64,000 nucleotides of DNA, from the NCBI RefSeq assembly GCF_019969725.1, contig NZ_JAHXYW010000001.1, positions 496,001 through 560,000 of the forward strand. Direction: 5' to 3'. The notes beneath the pieces are model-generated. The model saw only the letters and a list, made by a program, of their open reading frames with translations, did not search any database and was not told the DNA's origin. The DNA is from Neobacillus bataviensis (GTDB lineage: Bacteria > Bacillota > Bacilli > Bacillales_B > DSM-18226). Each line of letters starts with the position of its first letter. The first letter of the stretch is position 1. Positions 28,118 to 37,102 of the stretch are shown piece by piece. The position numbers and the translations under genes were made by a program.

Positions 28118-28349
28118 ATCAAATTCCCCTCTCCTAGTACAATATTAGCACCTTTTATTACTCCTCTGAATGTACTAAGTTGTTCTTAAAAGCCATTTTG
28201 ATAGTCTAGGTTTGTTTTAAAAGCGTTGTTTGCATTCACCTATAATCACTATAATTTCAAACGCTTTCAAATGCAACGTAATTTTACGAAATTTCAGAAA
28301 TTCACCTTTTGGCAATGAGAAAAACCCGCTGTCCCTTTTCAAGCTTTAA

Positions 28350-28996
28350 TTAACAAATTTCTCCTCCAACCACTGTTAGATCTTTTTCATTTAAAATAGC
28401 TGCTTCAATGGATAGTTCAAGTCCCTTTACAATCAAATCCAGACTCATACTTGGTTGTCCGGGATTTCGGACAATTTGTTCCGGCAAAAATGGAATATGG
28501 ATAAAGCCGCCCCGGATGTTCTTTCCGCTTGTATCCAAATAATTCATTAAACCATAGAAAATATGATTGCAGACGAATGTTCCAGCCGTATTCGAAACGG
28601 CAGCAGGAATTCCGTTTTCGGTCATATTTTTTACCATTGCTTTAATTGGCAGATTGGTAAAGTATGCAGATGGCCCACCTGGAACAATCTCTAAGTCGAT
28701 TGGCAGATTATTCTCGTTATCTGCGATTCTTGCATCATCCACATTGATGGCTACCCGTTCCGGAGTGATCGTGGACCTCCCTCCTGCCTGACCCACGCAA
28801 ATGACAAGGTCTGGAGTGATTCATCAATTGCCTCAATAAGCCTGGTAACTGCCTTGCCGAAAACCGTAGGTATTTCCCATGTAATAACATCATAGCCTCT
28901 AATTACTTTTCCATTTAATTGCCTTACTGCTTCAAGCGCGGGATTGACAGGCTCACCGCCAAACGGGTCAAAACCTGTAACCAGTATCTTTTTCAT
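28350..28996 (-). pseudogene. pcp: Pyroglutamyl peptidase, frameshifted
   Basis: Pyrrolidone-carboxylate peptidase removes N-terminal pyroglutamate. Residues for a whole enzyme of about 215 residues are present but in two frames: [18 protein letters not shown] up to IDESL, then [24 protein letters not shown] onward. The break is at 28811-28820, where one base appears to be missing (or two inserted); the second frame has a TGA at 28821-28823, so the shift must lie within ten bases. Catalytic Glu (TPERVA), Cys (GTFVCNH) and His (GGFIHIP) are all intact in the downstream half. The lack of further decay suggests a recent mutation or a sequencing error. It is 11-17 bp downstream of fdhD. Confidence 0.85.
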
Positions 28997-29013
28997 TGCC
29001 ATTTCCCTCTCAA

Positions 29014-29817
29014 TTAGTCTTGAGTTACTAATTCTTGGATACGTTCTTGATGGGTGTAGACATTAAATCCGTTTTCACGAATAAAGCCAACTGCGGTAAT
29101 TCCAAGGTCATCCGCCAGACTTAAGGCAAGATTCGTTGGGGCAGATTTCGATAGGATTATGCCCACTCCAATCTTAGCTGCTTTTAGCAAAACCTCCGAT
29201 GAGATTCGGCCGCTAAAGGCTATAATTTTATCCTTTAGTGAAATTTTATGGATAATGCAATAGCCAAAAAGTTTATCCAAGGCATTGTGCCGTCCAATAT
29301 CAGTTCTTGAAATGATGATTCCTTCCTTGCTGCATAAAGCAGCATTATGCACGCCCCCTGTTTGCTGAAAATGTGGAGAGCTTTCCTGAAGCTTCTCCAT
29401 CAATTTGCGGCATTGATGAGGTGTAATCGTCAAATTTGATCTGACGGTTTTTGCCGTTTTGACATCATTATGAAAGTAAAACTGACGCCCTTTCCCACAA
29501 CAGGAACCAATAAATCGCTTCGAATGAAAATCTTTTTGTATTGAATGTTGGTTAATTAGATCCACATAAGCGAATCCCTTATCCTCATCGATGTGAAGCG
29601 ATTTGATTTCTTGATAGCTCCGAATCACTCCTTCAGAAGCTAAAAACCCAACCACCAATTCCTGCAATTCAGAAGGGGTGCATACCATTGTGGCAAACTC
29701 GTCACCATCTAATATGATCGTTAATGCAGATTCGATAGCTATGTCATCCTCAGCCTCAACAAATCGCTGTCCATTATACCTGATAATGTTTTGCGAGGTA
29801 GTGATTTCATTTATCAC
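29014..29817 (-). CDS. fdhD: Formate dehydrogenase accessory sulfurtransferase FdhD
   Basis: A 267-residue FdhD protein, which carries sulfur from a cysteine desulfurase to the molybdenum cofactor of formate dehydrogenase. The active Cys106-Cys107 pair lies in [30 protein letters not shown] and [12 protein letters not shown] are family hallmarks. The start is GTG 29817 after AAAGGAG. It follows the FdhF-like gene by 24 bp, as expected for an enzyme-maturase pair. Confidence 0.95.
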   Translation of the reverse strand: MINEITTSQNIIRYNGQRFVEAEDDIAIESALTIILDGDEFATMVCTPSELQELVVGFLASEGVIRSYQEIKSLHIDEDKGFAYVDLINQHSIQKDFHSKRFIGSCCGKGRQFYFHNDVKTAKTVRSNLTITPHQCRKLMEKLQESSPHFQQTGGVHNAALCSKEGIIISRTDIGRHNALDKLFGYCIIHKISLKDKIIAFSGRISSEVLLKAAKIGVGIILSKSAPTNLALSLADDLGITAVGFIRENGFNVYTHQERIQELVTQD

Positions 29818-29841
29818 AGCTCTTTCTCCTTTCCATTAGTA

Positions 29842-32199
29842 TTAACCTACTTCTGTTTCCAGGTCGGGAATTGGATTTTCCAGGTAATCTGTATCTTTTC
29901 TAGCATTATATCTCTCTGCTTTTTCAACATTAACCGTGATATTGTAATCCGGAATTCCGGCAAATTTCTCATACCGGCCGCGCGGGAGCAAGAAGTTTCC
30001 TTCCGGGAAGTGAACTTCAATATTCCCTGGTGCAATTTCAACGAATTTTGCTTTGCCTTGGAATACGCCAAAACCGTTATATACAACAATTCCTTCACCT
30101 TCCGCGATGCTCAGCTTTTTGGCATCAACTGAATTCATGAGAACGTCATACCGGCCAGCACCGTTTAACGGATCTACCTCGTTATATACCATTGAATTAA
30201 ACTGCTTGCCGCGGCGGGAAGTGACGATAAATTGTTCAGGTTTTTTATTTAAATCTGGAATCTCAACTGGAATCAATGTTCCCTTTCCATCAGAGGTCGG
30301 ACAAATCCCGTCCTCACATAACCATGCGCCGCCCCACTGGAAGGAGTCTCCCTGGTTTTTCAATTGTTGGATGCCTTCATAATCAGGATTTGCTTTTGCG
30401 ATTTCTTCCCGGACGGCATAACCATTGGCAAAATTAATCGAATGGGCCGATTCGGGTTTGACACGCTTGGCAAGATCAATATAAATTTTCCATTCTGCTC
30501 TTGCTTCTTCGATTCTATTTTTATTGCCGGGTATCTCAGGCGAGAAATATACCATCCGTTCCGTTGATGTACTCGTGCCGCCATCCTCCTGCTCGTATCG
30601 TGTTTTTGCCGGCAATACGATAACCGCCTCTTTAGCATCAACCAAGGTCGAGGTGTTTAAAATAATGTCCTGGTGAACACGTACCTCCAATTCAGATAAT
30701 GCTTTTTCAATAAAATCAGGGTCCGGCATCGTTTCTAAAAAGTTCCCACCGGATAAGTAATACAGCTTGATTTTTCGCTCGTGATCATCCGGGAGCACAA
30801 TGTTTTCCAGTGTTATCCCCACGATATCTCCCTGCCACGTTGGAAGTTCAAATCCCCAAAGCTTTTCGATTCTTTCTACGTTAATAGAATCCCAGCCGCC
30901 GCCAGGTAATACAAATGGATCTGCACCCATCTCGCCGCTTCCTTGTACACTAGAGTGACCACGGAACGGCATCAGACCGGCATGCTTTCGTCCAAGATGT
31001 CCCCGAAGCAGGGCCAGGTTTGCCACTTGAGAGATATTGTCTGTTGCAAAGGAATGCATCGTAAGCCCAAGTGCCCATGCATACACAGCATTCTTGCTTT
31101 TGGCTAAAATCTCTGCCAGCTCGATAATTCGTTCCTTTGGAACACCTGAGGATTCAACGATGGATTCCCAGCTTTGTTCTTGGACCTTTTTCTTTAGCTC
31201 TTCATAGCCATGTACATGAGCCTCAATAAACTCATGATTAATCGCTGAGCCATATTGGTTCTCTTCCATTGAAAACCAATGTTTCATAATCCCATGCATG
31301 AAGGCGATATCACCGCCAATGTTGACTTGATAGAAATCATCCGCGATTTTTGTTCCAAACAATGCCGATTCCGGGTTTGAAGGAATCCAATATTGATCCA
31401 TCGCTGGCTCCCGATACGGATTTACGACAATGATTTTGGTTCCTTTTTTCTTGGCCTCAAGCATATATTTGGAGGATACAGGGGAGGAATTCGATGCAAC
31501 ACTTCCCCAAAATAACAAGACATCAGTGCCAATCCAATCTAAATAATTGCAGGTGGAAGCCCCTACTCCTATAGAACGCTTTAAAGCGGTTTTACTTGGT
31601 GCATGACATATCCGGGATGCATTATCGATATGATTGGTCCCGAGAAAACGGGCCACCTTCCCTGCCACATAATAGCTTTCATTTGTTATCCCGCGTGCCG
31701 TCAGATAAAAAGCATATTGTTTTGGATTTAACTTACGCATTTTCAGCGCAATCATTTCCATCGCTTGATCCCATGTGAGACGCGAAAATTTCCGTTCCCC
31801 TTTTCTCCGGATTAACGGATAGGGGATACGTCCGAGCTTCCGAAGCTCAGAACTGTCAAATTTCCTTAATTCGTCAATGTCTGCATGAAGAATTTCCGGC
31901 TTAATCGCTGGCATCGTATTGAGCCTTAACACATTTAAGCGGGTTGTACAAACATGCGGCCCTGTTAATGTCTGGTCATATAAACCGGAAACGCCAAGCG
32001 CACAGCCATCACAAACCCCTTTGGTGATAATATTGGCTGCATAACCGAAATTATCTTTATTCTCCCAAGCGACTTTCATAGTATCACGAATATGTTTTGG
32101 TTTTATTTTACCGAGACCAAACGGAATGGGACTTACCCAGTGTTTTGGTGCCGGCACCATTGATTTTTTCTGCGGCCCCGGATGCAATGTTTTCCCCAT
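29842..32199 (-). CDS. FdhF/YdeP-family molybdopterin oxidoreductase
   Basis: A 785-residue molybdopterin-bis(MGD) oxidoreductase of the FdhF/YdeP type, annotated in Bacillus as formate dehydrogenase alpha-like. N-terminal iron-sulfur region has CDGCALGVSG and HVC; then SRICHAPSKTALKRSIGVGA, the GHSSVQGSGEMGADP segment, and the C-terminal molydopterin dinucleotide-binding domain (RRGKQFNSMVYNEVDP). ATG 32199 follows GAGGAGG; a start at 32244 would run through the leader terminator. fdhD follows it. The true electron donor (formate or other) is not proven. Its mRNA has a long leader with a terminator-like hairpin. Confidence 0.9.
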   Translation of the reverse strand: MGKTLHPGPQKKSMVPAPKHWVSPIPFGLGKIKPKHIRDTMKVAWENKDNFGYAANIITKGVCDGCALGVSGLYDQTLTGPHVCTTRLNVLRLNTMPAIKPEILHADIDELRKFDSSELRKLGRIPYPLIRRKGERKFSRLTWDQAMEMIALKMRKLNPKQYAFYLTARGITNESYYVAGKVARFLGTNHIDNASRICHAPSKTALKRSIGVGASTCNYLDWIGTDVLLFWGSVASNSSPVSSKYMLEAKKKGTKIIVVNPYREPAMDQYWIPSNPESALFGTKIADDFYQVNIGGDIAFMHGIMKHWFSMEENQYGSAINHEFIEAHVHGYEELKKKVQEQSWESIVESSGVPKERIIELAEILAKSKNAVYAWALGLTMHSFATDNISQVANLALLRGHLGRKHAGLMPFRGHSSVQGSGEMGADPFVLPGGGWDSINVERIEKLWGFELPTWQGDIVGITLENIVLPDDHERKIKLYYLSGGNFLETMPDPDFIEKALSELEVRVHQDIILNTSTLVDAKEAVIVLPAKTRYEQEDGGTSTSTERMVYFSPEIPGNKNRIEEARAEWKIYIDLAKRVKPESAHSINFANGYAVREEIAKANPDYEGIQQLKNQGDSFQWGGAWLCEDGICPTSDGKGTLIPVEIPDLNKKPEQFIVTSRRGKQFNSMVYNEVDPLNGAGRYDVLMNSVDAKKLSIAEGEGIVVYNGFGVFQGKAKFVEIAPGNIEVHFPEGNFLLPRGRYEKFAGIPDYNITVNVEKAERYNARKDTDYLENPIPDLETEVG

Positions 32200-32235
32200 A
32201 ATACGGTCCTCCTCTAAATATCCTAAATTCCAATA

Positions 32236-32321
32236 AAAAACCACCTGGGAAAGAATTCATCGCATAAAAGGATGAATGCTCCAAGGTGGTTAGCCTCATA
32301 CAGGTTCGCTGCCAACTACCA
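32236..32321 (-). promoter_or_regulatory. Attenuator-like leader of the FdhF-like gene
   Basis: On the minus strand AACCACCT (32291-32284) pairs with AGGTGGTT (32246-32239), with an inner ATTCATC/GATGAAT stem, and is followed by a T-run: a terminator 40 bp before the gene. Upstream, GGTAGTTGG (32320-32312) can instead pair with CTAACCACC (32293-32285), eight of nine positions counting one G-U, enclosing a CAG/CTG hairpin. The two folds exclude each other, as in a riboswitch or attenuator. It matches no class I know. Confidence 0.6.
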
Positions 32322-32487
32322 ACAAACTGTCATTCGGTAAAAGTTATTAATTAAATTTATTCACGAAACTCCTATGCTTCCTGTTAAACTTGTAAACGAT
32401 AAATCTTCTTAATATTCACAACTTGTTCACAATTGATGGTTTTTATATTACCATGGAAGCGTATTCAATTCAAGTCATAAACAAACC

Positions 32488-32567
32488 AAACTCGCTCTCT
32501 TGAACTGGCTCCCTTCATTGTTAGAATGAGTCCAACAATTCGGGTGCAATTCAAGATTGGCGAGTTT
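32488..32567. terminator. Large bulged hairpin after the aldolase gene
   Basis: Outer stem AAACTCGC/GCGAGTTT, then TCTTGAA/TTCAAGA, then ATTGTT/AACAAT, about 80 nt in all, 13 bp past the aldolase stop. T-rich on both sides, so it likely ends transcription on the minus strand. Confidence 0.5.
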
Positions 32568-32579
32568 TTCATTTTCGAC

Positions 32580-33539
32580 CTATTTTAAAGTTGGAGCCAA
32601 AGCAACCTCTGGTGATGTAACCTTATCATAAAAATCGACAAATTTATCACGGTCTTCACTATCACGGTACGCCATAGCGACACGTGGATGCTCGTTCAAG
32701 ACACCAGAAATCATATAAGGAATAATATAGCCCCACTCCCACTTTTGACGCATTTCGAGCATATGCTTTTCGATGATGCCAAGAACTGGCTTAAGCTCAT
32801 AGCTTGGTTTTTGGATGTAGCTGACCAAAAGCTCTGTGTTGCAGTTACCAGCTGCACGGCCCATGCCATAAACGGAAGAATCCAAAAATGTAACGCCATT
32901 TCGAATTGCCGTCAAGGTATTAGCGAATGCCAGCTGCATGTTGTTATGGGTATGGATACCAAGCTGCTTGTTAGGAATCAACTCTTTGAACTTTTTCACT
33001 TGGTGGTCAATATCCACAGGATCTAGGCTTCCGAAAGAATCAACGATATAAACAACATCGACAGGACTCTCTTTCACCAATTGAAACGCTTTAATCAGCT
33101 GTTGTTCCGGTACACTGGATAGCGCCATGATGTTTAAGGAAGTCTCATAGCCCAAATCATGAAACATTTGAACAAGCTCTAAGCCTTTATCTACTTCGCG
33201 GATATAGCACGCTACCCGAATCATATCTAAAACGCTTTGTTCTCTCGGAAGAATGTCGTTTGGATCAACCCGTCCAATATCAACCAAAGCAGAAAGCTTT
33301 GTAAACTTTTTCTCAGGAATAATTTCTTTCAGGAAGTTATCGTCAAGAAATCTCCAAGGATTTGGCTCAGTCGCTTTAAGCAGCTTTGGAGAATTTTTGT
33401 AGCCAATCTCCATGTATTCAACACCGGCTTCACTTAGGCCATTATACAAGTCTTGAACAAATTCGACACTGAAGTCCCAATTGTTAACCAAGCCTCCGTC
33501 TCGAATAGTACAATCTAAAATTTTGGTGCGTTGTTCCAT
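32580..33539 (-). CDS. DRE-TIM metallolyase family aldolase
   Basis: A 319-residue HMGL/DmpG-like aldolase. The metal motif is LDCTIRDGG near the N-terminus, with IHTHNNMQLAFAN as the second metal site and VYGMGRAAGNCNTE as the third conserved block. This family (4-hydroxy-2-oxovalerate aldolase, HMG-CoA lyase, citramalate synthase) cleaves or makes carbon bonds next to a 2-oxo acid. No acetaldehyde dehydrogenase partner lies beside it, so the usual meta-cleavage context is missing. ATG 33539 is spaced from GGGGG; a start at 33566 is less likely. Confidence 0.8.
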   Translation of the reverse strand: MEQRTKILDCTIRDGGLVNNWDFSVEFVQDLYNGLSEAGVEYMEIGYKNSPKLLKATEPNPWRFLDDNFLKEIIPEKKFTKLSALVDIGRVDPNDILPREQSVLDMIRVACYIREVDKGLELVQMFHDLGYETSLNIMALSSVPEQQLIKAFQLVKESPVDVVYIVDSFGSLDPVDIDHQVKKFKELIPNKQLGIHTHNNMQLAFANTLTAIRNGVTFLDSSVYGMGRAAGNCNTELLVSYIQKPSYELKPVLGIIEKHMLEMRQKWEWGYIIPYMISGVLNEHPRVAMAYRDSEDRDKFVDFYDKVTSPEVALAPTLK

Positions 33540-33702
33540 GATCGTTTTTCCCCCTGTTTCCATCAATTAAGAATATTATTTTTAACTTTCATGCTTTTAA
33601 GTACTAAAATAACTTATGGTGTTTATATCATAGTTTGTTCAGATAAGTCAATCTATTTACCTAAAATACTCCCTCTGAATCTAGTATGTATGTGTAATGG
33701 AA

Positions 33703-33734
33703 TAAAAAAACTGCCCATCATTTTGAGCAGTTCC
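33703..33734 (-). terminator. Intrinsic terminator after sda
   Basis: Minus strand GGAACTGC...GCAGTTTTTTT, about 80 bp downstream of the sda-like stop. Confidence 0.75.
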
Positions 33735-33815
33735 ATTCTATTAATTACAATAATTAACCCGCCAGCTGCAGATTAACCTCGGTCAACGTTCATTCAATCA
33801 CCTTACTATGGCAGC

Positions 33816-33959
33816 TTATAAATAGTCATTTTTCGGTGATTTAATATTAATTCGTGTGTTTAACTCATTAGCCAATAGCAATATAAAGTCTTTGCTAAGA
33901 TTTAACTTAATAGCAGAATTAAATGCTTCTAGCAAATGTTCAGTGCTTAGGTTTTGCAT
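33816..33959 (-). CDS. sda: Sporulation histidine kinase inhibitor Sda
   Basis: A 47-residue helical-hairpin protein. It aligns with B. subtilis Sda: LSTEHLLEAFNSAIKLNL to DFILLLANELNTR, matching the LSDELL/LN-DFI-LI--E--R pattern of the family. Sda binds KinA and KinB and blocks the phosphorelay when DNA replication is disturbed. ATG 33959 has GGAGTGAG seven bases upstream. It stands alone with a terminator downstream. Confidence 0.85.
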   Translation of the reverse strand: MQNLSTEHLLEAFNSAIKLNLSKDFILLLANELNTRINIKSPKNDYL

Positions 33960-34113
33960 ATGTGTCTCACTCCACTTTACTCAAATACCTTCTTTCAATT
34001 AAAAATATAAGAAAGGAATACTAAGTTGTAAAATGTCATCAGCCATTGGAACTCATTGTTTATTTTTCAAAAACTTGTGCAATTAAGAATGTGGTTTCTT
34101 TTAGATTTGTACT

Positions 34114-34755
34114 TTATTTACTAGGTGCAACAAGTATTCGCACGCTATCTTCTAATCGTTCAGCAATATTGTGATGAGTTTTCCTAGCTTGTTTTAAATA
34201 GTTGTCTGTGACAGCTTCCCAAGCATTAAATGCTTCATTTGTATATTTAGTGAATGACTCGCTATTTTGTTCAACAAGCTTTTCTGATCTTTCCATTAAA
34301 TCAAAGGCTGTGTTAATTGGAGTTAAATAAAGCTCCTCTAGTTTACTAGCTGCTTCACTTACTTGTCCTTTTAAAGATTCTGTCACTTCTTGAATAGCTT
34401 CATTTGTTTTAATAATAGAGTTTTGGAATAAGCCATTACGCAAATCACTATTAAATTTTGTCGCTTGCTCAAAGAGACCCTTTAACGTTTTGCGGTAAAC
34501 TCCATTGAACTTTGTTGTTTCCTTAATAGCTTTTAAGTAAAGTTCTTGGCGCTGTGCTCTATATTCTCTTGTACGAGTTACTGCACTTTCAATTTGATCC
34601 CAAAATGTTTCAATAAATGACTCTGTAACATAACTTGTTTCTTTTTGCTGCTCTACTTTTTGAATTTCAACTTTTGCAACCTCTACTTTTGGAGCCTCTA
34701 CCTTTTTAACTTCATTTTTTACGACATCTTCTTTTTGAATTACCTTTTGGGCCAT
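34114..34755 (-). CDS. Phasin-like coiled-coil protein
   Basis: A 213-residue, almost wholly helical protein. Residues 12-37 form a VEAPKVEVAKVEIQKVE repeat of the type seen in low-complexity linkers; the rest (about 45-210) is amphipathic helix rich in K, E, T and N without Cys. Size and composition resemble granule-associated phasins, but I cannot align it to B. megaterium PhaP. Start is 34758 or 34755 after GGAGG. It shares a 22-bp palindrome with the alpha/beta hydrolase at 26956, suggesting co-regulation. Confidence 0.6.
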   Translation of the reverse strand: MAQKVIQKEDVVKNEVKKVEAPKVEVAKVEIQKVEQQKETSYVTESFIETFWDQIESAVTRTREYRAQRQELYLKAIKETTKFNGVYRKTLKGLFEQATKFNSDLRNGLFQNSIIKTNEAIQEVTESLKGQVSEAASKLEELYLTPINTAFDLMERSEKLVEQNSESFTKYTNEAFNAWEAVTDNYLKQARKTHHNIAERLEDSVRILVAPSK

Positions 34756-34867
34756 CATTATTCCTCCTCATTTACTTTGTAAATTTCTCTATTTTATCCT
34801 CTAATTGAAAAAAGAGGTATGTAGAGTTCAAGAATACTAGGTCACGATTATGTTTTACAAAATTACT

Positions 34868-34889
34868 ATATATGTATTTTACACATATA
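34868..34889. promoter_or_regulatory. 22-bp palindromic element, copy 2
   Basis: Reverse complement of 27817-27838 over 22 bases without mismatch, again flanked by GACC, about 110-135 bp upstream of the phasin-like start. Confidence 0.6.
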
Positions 34890-35324
34890 GGTCATGTTTC
34901 GTCAATTGCACATCAACAATAAAATAATTAAATTTTATTAATATTATAAAAAATGGGTTTTGAACAATTCTAAAACCACCATGCTTTTATTGACTATATT
35001 TTCACTTCACGAAAAGTCACATATATATAACCTATATGAGACACCCCTTATGCATATTACTACCATTTAAACCTTAGAAATCTATTTTGAATGTTTTCAT
35101 TATTTCGGGAACTACGTTGTTTATGAAATAATTTACTTGTAAATATCTGTGGGGATTTTCCGATTGAATAGGAATAAATGATATTATTGTCTCCCACCAA
35201 TTTTACTTCCGTTTTTCCGGGATTACCGAAGTCCAGGATATTAAGTTACTTGTTTACTTTTTGGCATTATTATTATCAGAACTGAACCTAACTCTTGATC
35301 ATATATTAATAAGGGGTGATTGAA
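34890..35324. other. AT-rich intergenic stretch
   Basis: About 430 bp between divergent phasin-like and GerP-like genes. An imperfect palindrome CATATATATAA/CCTATATGAG lies at 35019-35040. No coding sequence or RNA I can support. Confidence 0.5.
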
Positions 35325-35546
35325 ATGGATAACCATCTTGAGCAATCATTTGATATTCGTTTTTTGAAAATTGGCCAGATGATCAATAGTGGCGTTCTGC
35401 AAATTGGTGTTGGGGCTGGTAAAGCTCAGCGAGTCGCTCCTGTTGGATATACAACAGTTGGAACTACATTAGTTCCACTTACAGGTCCTATTGAATTTGC
35501 TGTCCCCTTACAAGCAGCTGTTCGTCAGAAATCTTGCAAGAAGTAA
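35325..35546 (+). CDS. GerP-like spore germination protein (GerPB/GerPD type)
   Basis: A 73-residue protein whose first half, FDIRFLKIGQMINSGVLQIG-VGAG, follows the GerPB/GerPD pattern (I-IKIG-I-NSAVFQIG-AG). GerP proteins are spore-coat factors needed for nutrient access to germinant receptors. The later part lacks the YNTGGF ending of GerPD, so assignment is tentative. ATG 35325 follows AGGGGTGA. It stands alone rather than in a gerPABCDEF operon, with its own terminator. Confidence 0.55.
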   Translation: MDNHLEQSFDIRFLKIGQMINSGVLQIGVGAGKAQRVAPVGYTTVGTTLVPLTGPIEFAVPLQAAVRQKSCKK

Positions 35547-35547
35547 T

Positions 35548-35592
35548 AAACAGTGGGAGGTATTTGTTATCCCACTGTTTTTGTTTTTTTAG
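35548..35592 (+). terminator. Intrinsic terminator after GerP-like gene
   Basis: AAACAGTGGGA-N11-TCCCACTGTTT followed by TTG and seven T residues. Confidence 0.85.
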
Positions 35593-35593
35593 T

Positions 35594-35631
35594 AAAATAA
35601 AAAACCAGGCAAGATGCCCGGTTCCTGGTTT
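35594..35631 (-). terminator. Intrinsic terminator of glycogen operon
   Basis: Minus strand AAACCAGG-N14-CCTGGTTT followed by TTTATTTT, 20 bp past the glgA stop. Confidence 0.85.
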
Positions 35632-35650
35632 AGAAAAAATCCTGTATGGT

Positions 35651-37096
35651 TTACTTTATAGGTTTGTCCTCAAGCAGGTCCTCATAAATCTCATTGTATT
35701 TCTTGGCAGACTGCATCCAGCTATAATCTTGACTCATCGCATTTTGCACTAAGCTATTCCAAGTTTCCTTTTGTTGATAAAAATAAATCGCTCTTCTAAT
35801 TGTATGCAGCATATCATGAGCGTTAAAATTCTTAAATGTGAATCCGTTGCCGCCACCAGTACTTTCATTATAAGAATGCACCGTATCATTCAATCCGCCT
35901 GTTTCTCTAACAATCGGGATGGTTCCGTACTGAAGGGCAATAAGCTGCCCTAATCCGCAAGGCTCAAACTGTGAAGGCATTAAAAACAAATCAGCCCCCG
36001 CATAAATTTGATGTGCCAACGCTTCATTAAAGCCTAAATAGACCCTTACCTTTTCTGGAAATTCTTGCTCCATTCGACTAAAGAAGTTTTCAAATTGATG
36101 GTCTCCGGACCCAAGAACGATGAATTGGACATCCTCCTGCAGCATGCTGTGAAAAACATGGTGGACCAAGTCTAACCCTTTTTGTGCGGTTAAGCGGGTT
36201 ACCATCGCCATTACGGGTGTGTTTTCCCTTTCCGGCAGTCCGAAATATTTCTGCAGCTCTTTCTTATTTGCCGCTTTACCCTCTATTGAATCTAGATCAT
36301 AGGAAACCGCGATATCTTTGTCAGCTCTGGGATTGTAGGCAACGTCGTCGATGCCATTTACGATGCCAACAAGCTTATCGCTGTGCTTTCGTAAAAAGCC
36401 ATCAAGTCTTTCGCCAAAATAGGGATACTGAATCTCCTCTTTATAGGTCGGACTTACAGTTGTTACGATATCAGATGAAACAATTCCGCCCTTCATAAAG
36501 TTAACATTTCCGTAGAACTCCAGCTGCTCGCTGTTAAAATATTGATAACTTAATCCTAACAAATTACTCATAACTTCATATGGGAAAATCCCCTGGAACT
36601 GCAAATTGTGAATCGTAAATACCGTTTTCATGTCCCTATAAAGCGGATTGAAACGATACTGGGCGTCCAATAAAAAATTCACCATGCCTGTGTGCCAATC
36701 ATGACAATGAATCACATCAGGGAAGAAATCAAGATGGGGAATGCATTCCAATACTGCCTTCGAGAAAAAAGAAAATCGTTCCCCATCATCATAATGGCCA
36801 TATAGAGTATCACGATAAAAATAATATTCGTTATCAATTAAATAATAGGTAATCCCGTCATGCTCGAAGGAATAGATGCCACAGTATTGACTGCGCCAAC
36901 CGAGCTGCACATAAATCGCCTTTTGAAATTGAAATGATTTTCTCAGCTTATCTGGAATTAAACTGTAATTTGGCAGTATAACGCGTACATCTGCCCCTAA
37001 CTTTTTTAACGCTTTAGGCAATGCACCCGCTACGTCTGCAAGACCGCCTGTTTTCACAAACGGGACACACTCAGAAACTGCAAATAACACTTTCAC
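35651..37096 (-). CDS. glgA: Glycogen synthase (ADP-glucose)
   Basis: A 481-residue GT5 glycogen synthase that adds glucose from ADP-glucose to alpha-1,4 chains. Hallmarks: [16 protein letters not shown] near residue 15 (ADP-glucose site), [18 protein letters not shown], and the C-terminal [22 protein letters not shown] with the EPCG catalytic Glu. Start GTG 37096 after GAGG. Last gene of glgBCDA, 6 bp after glgD, and followed by a terminator; B. subtilis has glgP next, absent here. Confidence 0.97.
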   Translation of the reverse strand: MKVLFAVSECVPFVKTGGLADVAGALPKALKKLGADVRVILPNYSLIPDKLRKSFQFQKAIYVQLGWRSQYCGIYSFEHDGITYYLIDNEYYFYRDTLYGHYDDGERFSFFSKAVLECIPHLDFFPDVIHCHDWHTGMVNFLLDAQYRFNPLYRDMKTVFTIHNLQFQGIFPYEVMSNLLGLSYQYFNSEQLEFYGNVNFMKGGIVSSDIVTTVSPTYKEEIQYPYFGERLDGFLRKHSDKLVGIVNGIDDVAYNPRADKDIAVSYDLDSIEGKAANKKELQKYFGLPERENTPVMAMVTRLTAQKGLDLVHHVFHSMLQEDVQFIVLGSGDHQFENFFSRMEQEFPEKVRVYLGFNEALAHQIYAGADLFLMPSQFEPCGLGQLIALQYGTIPIVRETGGLNDTVHSYNESTGGGNGFTFKNFNAHDMLHTIRRAIYFYQQKETWNSLVQNAMSQDYSWMQSAKKYNEIYEDLLEDKPIK

Positions 37097-37102
37097 TTAT
37101 CC

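Noticed and set aside
28256..28272. cre-like CAAACGCTTTCAAA
   Set aside because: Two mismatches at conserved positions and 140 bp upstream of only a small unknown gene.
32236..32321. Known riboswitch (TPP, SAM, FMN, THF, T-box, c-di-GMP)
   Set aside because: None of the conserved core strings that I know for these classes is present.
35300..35308. CATATATTA, a sigma-K -10-like sequence before the GerP-like gene
   Set aside because: It is so close to the ribosome site that the transcript would start within it; no -35 partner is convincing.
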